DNA from: CAYSBK01 sp964429265
GTDB lineage: Bacteria > Planctomycetota > Phycisphaerae > Sedimentisphaerales > Anaerobacaceae
Direction of reading: 5' to 3'
Assembly: GCA_964429265.1 (NCBI GenBank)
Contig: CAYSBK010000008.1
Span: 1 to 35,436, forward strand
Length of the DNA: 35,436 bases
The notes below the pieces were generated by a model. It was not told the origin of the DNA. It ran no database searches and saw nothing but the letters and a program-made list of their open reading frames with translations. Shown here piece by piece: positions 1 to 8,107 of the stretch. Positions within the stretch are counted from its first letter, which is position 1, and each line of letters opens with the position of its first letter. A program made the position numbers and the translations under genes.

Positions 1-417
1 GTGCAGTTTCGAGCAACGGGGCTTCTACTCGTCGTGACGGCAACGTCGAAACAATATCTGCCCGATGGACCGGCTGGCCTGACTGATGAGCAAATTGTCA
101 AAGCGATAACCGGCCTGGTGAACTTTCCCGAGGAGAAAGTCAAAGACATTGTCCTTGAGAAGCACTTTGAAGAAATGGGTGATCCGAACAATAGGGTGCT
201 TGTCTGCTATGGCAAGCTGGCGGCCCCAAGACCAACCATGAAGCGCTATGGGTCCGAGCCGGACGAAATTCGGACCTGGTGGAGCGACATGCAATTCTGG
301 GTAACAAAGAACAAGGTCTTTTTCAGTTCGTCAATGGTAAACTGGGAGAGCCTTCCGGCGAGCCTGGATCCATACGTGTTCAAGCTGTCCGCGAGCACCA
401 GGGGCTCCGAAAAATGA
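1..417 (+). CDS. hypothetical protein, cut by the left edge of the window
   Basis: This frame is open from base 1. The GTG there may be an internal valine, so I treat the gene as 5'-partial. The visible 138 residues begin with a short hydrophobic stretch (GLLLVV). A soluble-looking mixed-charge part follows, with an aromatic patch (RTWWSDMQFW) around residue 95. I recognise no family. The stop codon overlaps the ATG of the next frame (ATGA at 414-417), the arrangement expected for translationally coupled genes. It could also be the edge of a larger decayed gene. That it codes is supported by the length of the frame and its ordinary composition. Function is unknown. Confidence 0.5.
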   Translation: MQFRATGLLLVVTATSKQYLPDGPAGLTDEQIVKAITGLVNFPEEKVKDIVLEKHFEEMGDPNNRVLVCYGKLAAPRPTMKRYGSEPDEIRTWWSDMQFWVTKNKVFFSSSMVNWESLPASLDPYVFKLSASTRGSEK

Positions 418-680
418 CAAGTCCCGGGACGGCGCTGCCGGACGGCAGTGAGGGTGAAGCAGCCGGTCGGATTGCGGTGTACCGGCGGGGCTTAACTACG
501 TACGGGACGTGGGAAGAGCGTTCGACCGGCAAAGAGCGGCGTGGTTTTGTAGCCAAGGATATTACATTACCTGAAGGTGTAGATACGATAACCGTTTGGG
601 TGAGGTGCTGGAGCAGTGGGCCCGGGGCGTTTGGCATAGACTGGGTAAAGCTGGAGGACGTATCCGAGCACAAGAGATAG
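414..680 (+). CDS. small hypothetical protein resembling the end of a carbohydrate-binding-type domain
   Basis: The ATG at 414 overlaps the preceding stop by four bases, and the product is 88 residues. The second half (about residues 19-83) has the alternating hydrophobic pattern and the closing motif GAFGIDWVKLED typical of the last strands of a jelly-roll carbohydrate-binding module. There is no signal peptide and no complete domain. It may therefore be a coupled small gene or the 3' remnant of a larger secreted protein that lost its frame. About 140 bases with no recognisable gene separate it from the convergent recJ. Confidence 0.35.
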   Translation: MTSPGTALPDGSEGEAAGRIAVYRRGLTTYGTWEERSTGKERRGFVAKDITLPEGVDTITVWVRCWSSGPGAFGIDWVKLEDVSEHKR

Positions 681-821
681 GGCTGCGGTGGTCTATTCAG
701 CAGCGTCCGTTTTTGGAACTTTGAGGTAAGTGAGGGTTCTTTCGAGTATTCTTGCGGCGGCGGGGAAGGCGACTGCACGCGGCGGCTATGAAGGTTTGGT
801 CTGGTGGACCGGCGGCGGACT

Positions 822-2573
822 CTAATCAAACCGCACATCCACAAGGACCAGTTCGACGCTGCGATTGCCGTTGTATTCGTTGATCTGGACGTTGTAGGCG
901 ACATCAAAGTAATCCTGCTCGAGCAGTTTTTTTTCCAGTGCGCCGAACCGGAAGCCGATGCATCGAATTGCCCCGGTGTTGTCGCTGAGCGCCAGTTGGA
1001 GGTGGTCGCCGTTGGCACCGACCTTTCTGGGGGGGGCGGCCAGGTGCACGGCGAGGCTGGCAAAGATGGGCCTGGGATTGCCCTGGCCGAACGGTTCAAG
1101 CAGGCGAAGCTGGTTGGCGGTATCGATGTTGAGATCGCTCAGGCGTGTAACGGCGTCGATGTGCAGCCTGGCGGCTACGTCTTCTTCGCTGAGGTGCCGG
1201 CGGGCGTAATTCTCGAACTGCTCGGCGAAGAGTTCGATCTTTTCGGATTCAATGCTGATACCTGCAGCCATGCGGTGTCCACCGAAGCCAAGCAGGCACC
1301 GGGAGCAGGCCGATATCCCCGCCAGCAGTGAAAAGCCGGGTATCGACCTGCCTGAACCCTGCGCCAGTCCCGGTCGGGGTGAATCGACGTTAATCATTAT
1401 CGTCGGTCGGTGAAACGTTTCTGCTATCCGGGAGGCAACAATTCCGATTATGCCCGTATGCCAGTCGGCGGAGGCCAAGACGAGGCTCTTCTGCTCGGGG
1501 CGGTCCAGCCCCTGGCGGCTGACCATCTCGCAGGCCTGCTCGTAGATCTGTTTTTCGCGCCACCGCCTTTTCTGGTTTTGTTGCTTGAGATACTCCGCTA
1601 TTTCGGCGCAGCGGAGGTCGTTGTTGCTGGTGAGAAGCTCGACCGCCAGCCTGGCGTGCCCCATCCGACCGGCGGCATTAAGCATCGGCGCCAGGCGAAA
1701 ACCTATGTCATAGCTGTCAAGACCGCGCCCGGCCAGCCCGGCTGATTCAATCAGCGCGCGAATCCCGGGCAGCCTGCATCCGGCAAGTGCCTTCAGGCCG
1801 TAGCCCGCCAGGATACGATTTTCACCACGCAGGTCCACAACGTCGGCGATGGTGCCCATAGCGGCCAGCGTTGTGGCGTCGAGCATGAACCGACGAAGCG
1901 GGTCGCTGAGCCTGGCGGCGTTGTTTAGTCGGTCGGCTATGGCCCAGGCGAGCTTGAAAGCCACCATCGCACCGGCGCTATCGGGGTTGCCGTACGATTC
2001 ATCCAGGCCCGGATGGACCACCGCCGAGACATTCGGTATGCGAGGGCCTATCTCGTGATGGTCGGTTATTATGAGTTCCAGCGGCAGTTGCTCGGCGAGC
2101 CTGCAGCAGTTCAGCGCGGAAATGCCGCAGTCAACGGTTATGACCAGTTTCGTGCCGGCCTGCGCCAGCGACCGAAGCGCTTCCTCGTTCAGACCATAAC
2201 CTTCCTCAACCCGGTGGGGGATGTAGTAATCGACGTCCGCACCGAGCCGTGTCAACAGTTGCCACAGTATCGCCACGCCGGTGATACCGTCCACGTCGTA
2301 GTCGCCGTAAATGGTGATCTTTTCGCGGTTGCGGACGGCGGCGATTATCCTGTCGGCGGCTTCCGGAGCACCTGGAAGCAGGTCTGGACGGAGCAGGTCG
2401 CTGAGCCTCGGATTCAGAAATGACGAGCAGGCAGCGCTGTCGCCCAACCCCCGATTCACGAGGACCTGTGCAAGCAGCGGCGAGATTCTCAAGGCCCGGG
2501 CAATTCCGGCTGCCGCCGGCGACTGTGGACTGACGACCCAGCGCTTTTTCTGCATCCCTGCCGCAGGTGCCAT
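822..2573 (-). CDS. recJ: single-stranded-DNA-specific 5'-3' exonuclease RecJ
   Basis: RecJ degrades single-stranded DNA 5' to 3' in recombination and mismatch or base-excision repair; it is a cytoplasmic Mn2+/Mg2+ enzyme. The DHH-family motifs are present in order: DYDVDG (about residues 91-96), VDCGIS (about 148), the signature DHH (about 171-173), then a DHHA1 region with GSGRSIPGFSL and GGHRMAAG, and a C-terminal OB-type domain. The product is 583 residues, normal for RecJ. I chose the ATG at 2573 because AAGGAG lies 11 nt upstream (2585-2590 on the complement). Alternative ATGs are at 2597 and 2555. It is transcribed alone from a promoter at 2623-2650, divergent from the glycosyltransferase gene. 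Confidence 0.96.
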   Translation of the reverse strand: MAPAAGMQKKRWVVSPQSPAAAGIARALRISPLLAQVLVNRGLGDSAACSSFLNPRLSDLLRPDLLPGAPEAADRIIAAVRNREKITIYGDYDVDGITGVAILWQLLTRLGADVDYYIPHRVEEGYGLNEEALRSLAQAGTKLVITVDCGISALNCCRLAEQLPLELIITDHHEIGPRIPNVSAVVHPGLDESYGNPDSAGAMVAFKLAWAIADRLNNAARLSDPLRRFMLDATTLAAMGTIADVVDLRGENRILAGYGLKALAGCRLPGIRALIESAGLAGRGLDSYDIGFRLAPMLNAAGRMGHARLAVELLTSNNDLRCAEIAEYLKQQNQKRRWREKQIYEQACEMVSRQGLDRPEQKSLVLASADWHTGIIGIVASRIAETFHRPTIMINVDSPRPGLAQGSGRSIPGFSLLAGISACSRCLLGFGGHRMAAGISIESEKIELFAEQFENYARRHLSEEDVAARLHIDAVTRLSDLNIDTANQLRLLEPFGQGNPRPIFASLAVHLAAPPRKVGANGDHLQLALSDNTGAIRCIGFRFGALEKKLLEQDYFDVAYNVQINEYNGNRSVELVLVDVRFD

Positions 2574-2622
2574 AACAGGAAAAACTCCTTCAATCATTCA
2601 TCGGTCCGACCTGCAACGAAAC

Positions 2623-2650
2623 ATTATAGCCGGTCAATCCGCAACCTCAA
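2623..2650 (-). promoter_or_regulatory. sigma70-type promoter of recJ
   Basis: On the minus strand the -35 box is TTGAGG (2645-2650), the spacer is 16 nt and the -10 box is a perfect TATAAT (2623-2628). Transcription would start near 2616, giving a leader of about 40 nt before the recJ ATG. The same TTGAGG-N16-TATAAT arrangement recurs in front of the polysaccharide locus at 14007-14034. Confidence 0.65.
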
Positions 2651-2751
2651 GCGCCTTGCGGGTCCGGCCAAGCAAGCGGGCCGTAGTATCTCAAGAACGG
2701 TCCGCAGATACCGGCAACAGCGCGGCGCGGACCGCCGGCCGGTTTTTCCTT

Positions 2752-2780
2752 TTGCACCTTCAGTCGGATTTTCTTCTAAT
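2752..2780 (+). promoter_or_regulatory. possible promoter of the glycosyltransferase gene
   Basis: TTGCAC (2752-2757), a 17-nt spacer and TCTAAT (2775-2780) lie 50 bases upstream of the glycosyltransferase start. The -10 box matches the consensus at five of six positions, but the -35 box is weak. It sits in the divergent region shared with recJ. Confidence 0.35.
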
Positions 2781-2829
2781 ATCTCGCCGCCTGACGGAAC
2801 GACGCCGCCGGAACCAGGCGGGGTAACGG

Positions 2830-3990
2830 ATGACTATGGCCGAACAGCAACAAAAACCGACTCTTGCAAGTGCCGGCAAACCTATTCGTCCCGTGCTGAT
2901 AGTCTCACAGCAGACGGCGGGCGAGTACGCAATGGTGCTCGAAAGGTTGATGGTGGGGCTTACGAGCGAGTCTATTCCGTCGATGCTGGTCTGGCCCGCC
3001 GGTTGTCCCCAGGAACCGGTCACCACGCACGCCACAACGGTGGTAGGCTACCCGATTCTTGACCTGCCGTTTATGCAGCGTCGCAACGTGAGGCTGCTGG
3101 CGTCACAGCTTGCCGAGTTCGACCCCACGGTGCTGCACTGCGTGGGTGCTGAAATGACCCCTACCGCGAGGATGCTCGCGGCCGTTATGGACCTGCCGTA
3201 CGTCCTGTCGGTCTGGTCGGTTCCGCAGGCTCATCGCTGGCTTTCGATGCCGGCCCGGGCTGCCGGGCGGTTGCTTTCGCGGCTGAAAGTGCCGGACCGC
3301 TGCGCGCGGATTCTGGCCCCGGCCGAAAGCATTGCAGCCCAACTACGCCGGCGACTGCCACATCTTGCCGAGCGTGTGGACCGTGTCAACATTGGAACGT
3401 TCGTGGCCGAAAACGCCCCCTGCCTTTTCCAGCCGGGCCGACCGCTCGGCATGGTCAGCATCTGTCCGCTCGACAGCGCAGAACGATTCGAGCCGCTGTT
3501 GGCCGCCCTGAGGCACCTGTTGATAGACGGATACGAGTTTATGTTCGTGGTGATGGGCTCCGGTCGTGGTGAGTTGCGTCTGCGCCGGCTTCTGGAAATC
3601 CTTGGGCTGGTTGATGTGGTTACGGTTGTACCTGAAATGCCGAACCGCAAGTCGGTGCTGAAGGCCGCTCAGGTGTACGTCCGCGGGCAGGGTCGGGACG
3701 CCTTTGACCCGTTCCTGCTGGAGGCGATGGGTGCCGGGATGGCGGTGGCTGCTGCGGCCGGGGGTGTTGAGGACCTGTTGATAGACGGGCAAACCTGTAT
3801 ACTGTTCGACCCGGATGATGAACAGAGCATATACAACGCATTGCGGCGGCTGCTCCAGCGGCCGGAACTGACCCGCGAAATCGGCGAAGGAGCCCGGCGG
3901 TTCGTCCGCGAACACCATTCAGTGGCCGATATGGTGGCTCAGATTATCCGCACGTATCGCGATGCGCAACAGTGGTATCAAGGCCGCTGA
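2830..3990 (+). CDS. family 4 (GT-B fold) glycosyltransferase
   Basis: A 386-residue protein with the two Rossmann-like halves of a GT-B enzyme. The N-terminal half starts at residue 22 (VLIVSQQTAGEYAMVLERL). The C-terminal Glycos_transf_1 half contains the nucleotide-sugar site FDPFLLEAMGAGMAV followed by GGVEDLL, near residues 297-320. In this motif (E-x7-E in most GT4 enzymes) the first acid is Asp: DAFDPFLLE. There is no signal peptide or membrane segment, so it probably acts at the cytoplasmic face on a nucleotide-sugar donor; donor and acceptor cannot be told. It stands alone between divergent recJ and convergent dapA, so context gives no pathway. The start at 2830 follows GGGGTAACGG; ATG 2836 is an alternative. 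Confidence 0.85.
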   Translation: MTMAEQQQKPTLASAGKPIRPVLIVSQQTAGEYAMVLERLMVGLTSESIPSMLVWPAGCPQEPVTTHATTVVGYPILDLPFMQRRNVRLLASQLAEFDPTVLHCVGAEMTPTARMLAAVMDLPYVLSVWSVPQAHRWLSMPARAAGRLLSRLKVPDRCARILAPAESIAAQLRRRLPHLAERVDRVNIGTFVAENAPCLFQPGRPLGMVSICPLDSAERFEPLLAALRHLLIDGYEFMFVVMGSGRGELRLRRLLEILGLVDVVTVVPEMPNRKSVLKAAQVYVRGQGRDAFDPFLLEAMGAGMAVAAAAGGVEDLLIDGQTCILFDPDDEQSIYNALRRLLQRPELTREIGEGARRFVREHHSVADMVAQIIRTYRDAQQWYQGR

Positions 3991-3992
3991 AC

Positions 3993-4037
3993 CTTCCGGC
4001 CGGAAGCGGAGCCGTGAAGCCTGTCCGGGGGCTTTTT
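3993..4037 (+). terminator. palindrome and rho-independent terminator after the glycosyltransferase gene
   Basis: A perfect 14-base palindrome CTTCCGGCCGGAAG (3993-4006) follows the stop codon. A stem AAGCC (4017-4021) then pairs with GGCTT (4030-4034) and runs into TTT. The run of T overlaps the stop codon of convergent dapA, so both genes end here. Confidence 0.55.
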
Positions 4038-4905
4038 ATAACAGCCCGTACTCCTTGAGCGTGCGCTGAAGCACCGCCTTTTTCTGCTGGTCCATCGGGA
4101 CCATGGGGAGGCGCATTTCTTCGGGGGCCATATTGAGCATTGCCATTGCGGCCTTTATGGGTATTGGATTGGTGGCAAGCGACAGCAAGTTTCTGCATAA
4201 CTCAAATAATTTCTTGTGCCACTTGAGGGCCTGGGCGAAATCCCCTTCGAGAATCAGGTCGGTCAGCGCCTTGACGTCGGCAGGGACTATGTTAGCGACG
4301 ACGCTGACAACGCCCTTGCCGCCGACGGATGCGATAGGCAGGGTCATCGAGTCGTCGCCCGACAGTATGGTCAGGTCGCATCGGGTGGCAATCTCGCTTA
4401 CGTGGTCCATCCTGCCGGTGGCGTCCTTTATCGCAACGATATTCTCGATCTCCGAAAGCCTCACCACGGTATCGGCGGTCATACCCGCCCCGCATCGTCC
4501 GGGTATGTCGTACAGCACGACCGGCAAATCCACTTCCTCGGCTATGGCCTTGAAGTGCCGGTAAAACCCCTGCTGGGTGGGCTTGTTGTAGTAGGGGTCG
4601 ACCTGCAGGGTTGCGTCGGCGCCGACCTTCTTCGAAAACGCCGCAAGCTCTATCGCCTCAGCGGTGCTGTTGGAGCCGGCACCGGCAATGACGGGGACCT
4701 GGCCGGCAACGCACTTTACCACCCGCTCTATGACCTTCTTGTGCTCTTCATGGCTGAGGGTCGGGCATTCGCCGGTGGTGCCGACGGGCACTATACCGTC
4801 GATGCCGTTCTCAAGCTGGAACTCGATCAGCTCGTCGATGGTGCTGTAATCAACTTCCCCGTCCCGGAAGGGCGTTATCAACGCCACGAATGCTCCTGCA
4901 AACAT
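4036..4905 (-). CDS. dapA: 4-hydroxy-tetrahydrodipicolinate synthase
   Basis: DapA condenses pyruvate with aspartate semialdehyde, the first committed step toward diaminopimelate and lysine. It is a cytoplasmic TIM-barrel enzyme that forms a Schiff base. The 289-residue protein shows GTTGE with Thr43-Thr44, the tyrosine of YDIPGRCG (Tyr132), and the Schiff-base lysine in VAIKDATG (Lys160), all at the usual places. I use the ATG at 4905 because GGGG lies 7 nt upstream. A TTG at 4911 in the same frame would add two residues. It follows pdxJ by about a dozen bases and shares its promoter. Confidence 0.97.
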   Translation of the reverse strand: MFAGAFVALITPFRDGEVDYSTIDELIEFQLENGIDGIVPVGTTGECPTLSHEEHKKVIERVVKCVAGQVPVIAGAGSNSTAEAIELAAFSKKVGADATLQVDPYYNKPTQQGFYRHFKAIAEEVDLPVVLYDIPGRCGAGMTADTVVRLSEIENIVAIKDATGRMDHVSEIATRCDLTILSGDDSMTLPIASVGGKGVVSVVANIVPADVKALTDLILEGDFAQALKWHKKLFELCRNLLSLATNPIPIKAAMAMLNMAPEEMRLPMVPMDQQKKAVLQRTLKEYGLL

Positions 4906-4917
4906 AGCCAATCCCCT

Positions 4918-5649
4918 TTATCCGTGGTCGCTATACTTGTCTATCAGCGCGATCATCTGCTCGGTGGCCCGGCGAATCCCTACCAGCACCGCGCGCGCGA
5001 TAATGCTGTGGCCGATGTTGAACTCGCAAAAGCCCCCTATCGCAGCCACCGGCCCGATGTTGCGGTACGTCAGGCCGTGGCCGGCGTGAACGGTCAATTC
5101 GCTGTCCATCGCGATGTCGCGTGCGCGACGCAGGTCCTCGAGCCTGCGCCGAACGGCCCTGTCGCTGCGGGCATTGGCGTACATTCCGGTATGAAGCTCC
5201 ACTGCATCGCAGCCTGCCTCGGCAGAGGCCAAAACCTGTTCCTCGGTCGGGACGATAAACGTGCTTACAAGAATGCCCTTCTTGTGCATTCTCTCGACCA
5301 CCTCGGCCAGGCGTTTCTTCTCGCCGACGCAGTCCAGGCCACCCTCGGTGGTCAGTTCCTGTCGTCTTTCCGGCACGAGCGTCACCTGGTCGGGCCTGAG
5401 GCGCTCGGCTATCTTGACGATAGGCTCGGCCATGCACATCTCCAGATTGAGCTTGGACGCGACCGTCTGTTTCAAAAGCTCCACGTCGCGGTCGCAGATG
5501 TGCCGCCGGTCCTGTCGCAGGTGCACCGTGATGCCGTTGGCGCCGGCCAGCTCGCACTGGACCGCGGCCCAGACCGGGTCAGGCTCGTCGGCCCGCCGGG
5601 CCTGGCGAACCGTCGCCACGTGGTCGATGTTTACGTTCAAGACCGCCAT
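4918..5649 (-). CDS. pdxJ: pyridoxine 5'-phosphate synthase
   Basis: PdxJ condenses 1-deoxy-xylulose 5-phosphate with amino-acetone phosphate to make pyridoxine 5'-phosphate, the last ring-closing step of DXP-dependent vitamin B6 synthesis. The family opening NVNIDHVATVRQ is at residues 5-16. The active-site His43 lies in ITVHLRQDRRHI, Glu70 in LNLEM, and VELHTG further on. The usual HLRED reads HLRQD here. The 243-residue length is normal. The frame is open further upstream to 5709, but that extension would run through the promoter, so I start at ATG 5649 (AGGGG about 8 nt upstream). It is the first gene of a pdxJ-dapA operon. Confidence 0.96.
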   Translation of the reverse strand: MAVLNVNIDHVATVRQARRADEPDPVWAAVQCELAGANGITVHLRQDRRHICDRDVELLKQTVASKLNLEMCMAEPIVKIAERLRPDQVTLVPERRQELTTEGGLDCVGEKKRLAEVVERMHKKGILVSTFIVPTEEQVLASAEAGCDAVELHTGMYANARSDRAVRRRLEDLRRARDIAMDSELTVHAGHGLTYRNIGPVAAIGGFCEFNIGHSIIARAVLVGIRRATEQMIALIDKYSDHG

Positions 5650-5674
5650 ACAACAGCCCCTGAAAAGCGGGCCC

Positions 5675-5703
5675 ATTATACCGGCCCGTCCAGATATCAT
5701 CAA
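5675..5703 (-). promoter_or_regulatory. sigma70-type promoter of pdxJ-dapA
   Basis: On the minus strand TTGATG (5698-5703), a 17-nt spacer and a perfect TATAAT (5675-5680) lie just upstream of pdxJ. The expected transcript would start near 5668, leaving a leader of about 20 nt. This supports the short pdxJ start at 5649. Confidence 0.7.
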
Positions 5704-5769
5704 TCGCAATTCCGCCCACGCCGCCCAATCCCGTCCTGCAGCCGGCGGTCATTGAATGCCGCAGGGCTG

Positions 5770-5967
5770 CTAATGACCTTGCCGGTTCTGTTCAGGGGGG
5801 CATTTGACCGAACCGTACGAGCAAAAAACACAGCAGCGGCCGGGCTTTGGGGTTAAGCTCGCCCCGCACCCGGTGCACCGGTAAAAGTAAAGGCAGGCGT
5901 CCGTGGGCATCGTCTCTTCCTTCTCAAACCCACAGTGTGGGCACTTGATTACGGACTCGAGCTTCAT
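5770..5967 (-). CDS. small cysteine-rich GDCCVxC-type protein
   Basis: A 65-residue protein with nine cysteines: CPHCG (9-13), Cys25, CTGC (31-34), CCVFC (45-49) and Cys56. The segment KPGRCCVFCSYGSVKCPP matches the GDCCVxC domain, a small family known from metal- and mercury-linked loci and sometimes occurring as a selenoprotein. In this copy GDCC reads GRCC and there is no in-frame TGA. The cysteine pairs suggest a metal-binding or redox role, which is inference. The start at 5967 is chosen because family members begin just before the first CPxC; upstream ATGs up to 6045 are possible. It is a single gene with its own promoter. Confidence 0.75.
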   Translation of the reverse strand: MKLESVIKCPHCGFEKEETMPTDACLYFYRCTGCGASLTPKPGRCCVFCSYGSVKCPPEQNRQGH

Positions 5968-6307
5968 ATCGGCGTGCTCGCTTTCTTTCAAGCAGCTACC
6001 CTGCCGGCGGCAGGTGTGCCGCTGTTGGCCGATAGTATCACACACTCTTACATTTGCAAGGCTGCCGGCGGGCCAACGGTTACTAAAACCATCCCGTAAG
6101 TCCTATCCCGTCGGCCGCTCGGAAAAAACTCCTTGGCACCGGCGGGGCATCCACCGATAATACGACGAGGTTGCGGGGCCTGTAAGAACTGCGTCAGCCA
6201 CAGGCGACCGGGGCATCTACGGATTATTCAGGATGCTGTCGGGCTGCCGCACGGCGGACGCCCGGAAACAACAGTAATGCGGTCTTGCGCCTGTCGGGAG
6301 CGCTGAA
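5968..6307. other. 340-base intergenic stretch with a promoter, otherwise no gene
   Basis: This gap separates the minus-strand GDCCVxC gene from the plus-strand gene at 6308. It holds the minus-strand promoter at 6032-6059 and a ribosome-binding site GGGAG 7 nt before 6308. I found no convincing plus-strand promoter and no open frame with coding character. Confidence 0.5.
6032..6059 (-). promoter_or_regulatory. promoter of the GDCCVxC gene, extended -10 type
   Basis: On the minus strand TTGCAA (6054-6059), a 16-nt spacer ending in TGA and TACTAT (6032-6037) form an extended -10 promoter. The leader to the start at 5967 would be about 58 nt. Confidence 0.5.
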
Positions 6308-7651
6308 ATGGGTACTATGGCAACAGTGGTTGTTGCCGCTGCGGTGATGCTGCTGGGCGTGGCCGATGACCCGGCACAGCAGCAGGAGAAAATCCGGTAC
6401 CGGCGGGTGTTCGAGAAGGGCTGGTCTTACACGACGCACCGGACGGTCAGCGAGACTTTTGTGCTGGCGGCGGCGGGCAAATCGGTCGTGGCAAAACAGA
6501 AGACCGAGCACGTCGAACGAAGCGATGTGGAGTCGGTTGACCAGGAAGGGAACGCATGGGTACGGTATACACTCGAATGGGTGCGTTTCGAGGGCTCGTC
6601 GCCGACGGGCCAGAGCGTTTACGATTCGCGGACCGAGGATTTTCCGCAATGGGCCGATGCCCAGGCCCTGGCGGCCCTTGTGGGGCAGAGCTACCGGGTG
6701 AAGCTGAGCCCGCGGGGACAGGTGATAGCTGCCGAGGGACTTGAGGAACTGAACCGTCGTGTCGCTGAAAGAATACCCGACGGTCCGCAGGCCGGGGATC
6801 TCCTTGCCGATATTGGGGATATGTTCTGCCTGGAAGGTCTGAAAGAGGTCTTCGACGATGAACTGGCCGTATATCCCGAGGGTCCGGTCGGCATCGGCGA
6901 CTGGTGGGACAAGAAGGTAGTGTGGCGGCGGGTGATGCCGCTGGTCAGGGAAAAAAGCCTCACCCTGAAGCAGCGACGGGACGGCGTTGCAGTGATAGAA
7001 GTGCTGACAACCGTAACACCGAACCTGCGGGTCCCGCCGAAGGCCCGAAGCGGCGTGCTGACCGGCACGTACCTGTCGGGTCGTGAAAAGGACACCATCA
7101 GGCTCGATGAGTCCGACGGCCACATTGTGCAATGGGACCGCCGGCAGTGGCTTTCCGGCGTGAAGGCGACGGAGTTCGTCGAGAACCTGTCGCGGCGATT
7201 GATTTCGGACGTTACTGTGCAGAGCATCGCGACGGTCAAAAGCGAACAACTGGAAATCAGATTGCTGCAGCAATGGCTGGCGGCCATAAGAAACCGGGCT
7301 GTTGATATCAACGACGTGCTTGACTACGTGGCCTTGCCGTTCAGTTTCGACGGCAAGCTCATCGCGGACAGCGGCCAAGCACGCGAAAGATTCGCCGAAC
7401 TGCGAGCCCTGCTGAACAACCCGCCGACCAGCGTCGAGTTCGGGAATTTCCGGCTTTTGACAACGGGCCAGCTTCAAGAGCTGCTGGGCAAATGGCAGCA
7501 CAGAAAAAACTATCTCGAACTATCGGAGCGGGCGGATTGCATGGCCTGCTTCGATGCCAGGATGCGAACGGCCGAGACCGACGAGGAAAATACCGACACG
7601 GTCTATATTGGTTTCGACGCGGATAACAAAATCATATCCTGGTTTGACTGA
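6308..7651 (+). CDS. hypothetical protein, DUF6263-like, probably exported
   Basis: A 447-residue protein. The first 18 residues are hydrophobic (MATVVVAAAVMLLGVA) and could be a signal peptide, although the usual positive start is missing. Residues 35-300 look like the planctomycete DUF6263 type: strands about a substrate-free beta domain, with FEKGWSYTTHRTVSETF near the start and GIGDWWDKKVVW in the middle. The C-terminal quarter is mostly helical. No catalytic motif is visible and the function is unknown. The start at 6308 follows GGGAG at 7 nt. A strong terminator closes the gene, so it is monocistronic. The family assignment is from memory of sequence style. Confidence 0.75.
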   Translation: MGTMATVVVAAAVMLLGVADDPAQQQEKIRYRRVFEKGWSYTTHRTVSETFVLAAAGKSVVAKQKTEHVERSDVESVDQEGNAWVRYTLEWVRFEGSSPTGQSVYDSRTEDFPQWADAQALAALVGQSYRVKLSPRGQVIAAEGLEELNRRVAERIPDGPQAGDLLADIGDMFCLEGLKEVFDDELAVYPEGPVGIGDWWDKKVVWRRVMPLVREKSLTLKQRRDGVAVIEVLTTVTPNLRVPPKARSGVLTGTYLSGREKDTIRLDESDGHIVQWDRRQWLSGVKATEFVENLSRRLISDVTVQSIATVKSEQLEIRLLQQWLAAIRNRAVDINDVLDYVALPFSFDGKLIADSGQARERFAELRALLNNPPTSVEFGNFRLLTTGQLQELLGKWQHRKNYLELSERADCMACFDARMRTAETDEENTDTVYIGFDADNKIISWFD

Positions 7652-7670
7652 CCTGGTGCCGGTGCCTGCG

Positions 7671-7697
7671 TCGGCTGCCTGCCGCTGCCGATTTTTT
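7671..7697 (+). terminator. rho-independent terminator
   Basis: The stem TCGGC (7671-7675) pairs with GCCGA (7687-7691) across an 11-nt loop and is followed directly by six T (7692-7697). It lies 20 bases after the stop of the DUF6263-like gene. Confidence 0.7.
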
Positions 7698-7707
7698 CAA
7701 AATTTCC

Positions 7708-7736
7708 TTGATTACCCGCCTGTGGTCTGCTATGCT
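7708..7736 (+). promoter_or_regulatory. possible promoter for tRNA-Gln and the downstream housekeeping run
   Basis: TTGATT (7708-7713), a 17-nt spacer and TATGCT (7731-7736) follow directly on the terminator. Both boxes match four of six positions. The leader to the tRNA would be more than 200 nt, so a closer promoter could have been missed. Confidence 0.35.
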
Positions 7737-7969
7737 GGCCGGCCGTTGATTGCCCTGTCGCACGGGGTCGTGTAACGGACCGGTTCGGCGGTTCGTCCTG
7801 GGGTCGGCGGTTTCACGGCATAGCCGACTCAAGCCTCCGGCAGGGCCAGTTCGCACCGTGCCAAGCGACGAGAGTTTTTTTGTGCCTGCATTTGGGTCCG
7901 TGTTCGCTGGTTCATCAATGAACCACGAGCGATGAACAATGCACAAGCGACAATGAACGCTCAGGTGGT

Positions 7970-8041
7970 TACCCGGTGGTGTAATTGGTAACACATGGGC
8001 TTTTGGTGCCCAGATTCCAGGTTCGAGTCCTGGCCGGGTAG
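7970..8041 (+). tRNA. trnQ: tRNA-Gln, anticodon TTG
   Basis: All arms fold by eye. The acceptor TACCCGG pairs with CCGGGTA (7970-7976 / 8034-8040), the D stem GTGT with ACAC, the anticodon stem TGGGC with GCCCA, and the T stem CCAGG with CCTGG around TTCGAGT. The anticodon TTG at 8003-8005 reads CAA/CAG for glutamine. The discriminator is G8041, and CCA is not encoded, so it must be added after transcription. A ten-base repeat GACAATGAAC flanks it at 7949-7958 and 8091-8100. Confidence 0.95.
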
Positions 8042-8107
8042 ATCGACGATTACGACGTAACTGATTCATAAGCTGTCAACAACAGTAATGGACAATGAAC
8101 CGGGAAA

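Larger units (their letters stand above)
7652..7969. other. 318-base gap before tRNA-Gln: terminator, possible promoter, small hairpin
   Basis: The gap contains the terminator at 7671-7697, a possible promoter at 7708-7736 and a GGTTCA-TCAA-TGAACC hairpin at 7909-7924. I see no protein gene. Confidence 0.5.

Noticed and set aside
380..1099. 239-residue minus-strand open frame
   Set aside because: It is rich in Ser, Pro and Arg with no motif and lies over recJ and the left-edge genes; it is a shadow frame.
2731..2758. Terminator ACCG-CCGGC-CGGT followed by T
   Set aside because: No plus-strand gene lies upstream for it to end; the four-base stem is weak and it overlaps the divergent promoter region.
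7949..8100. Attachment site or insertion around tRNA-Gln
   Set aside because: The flanking ten-base repeat is short and encloses only the tRNA; no integrase or mobile gene is near.
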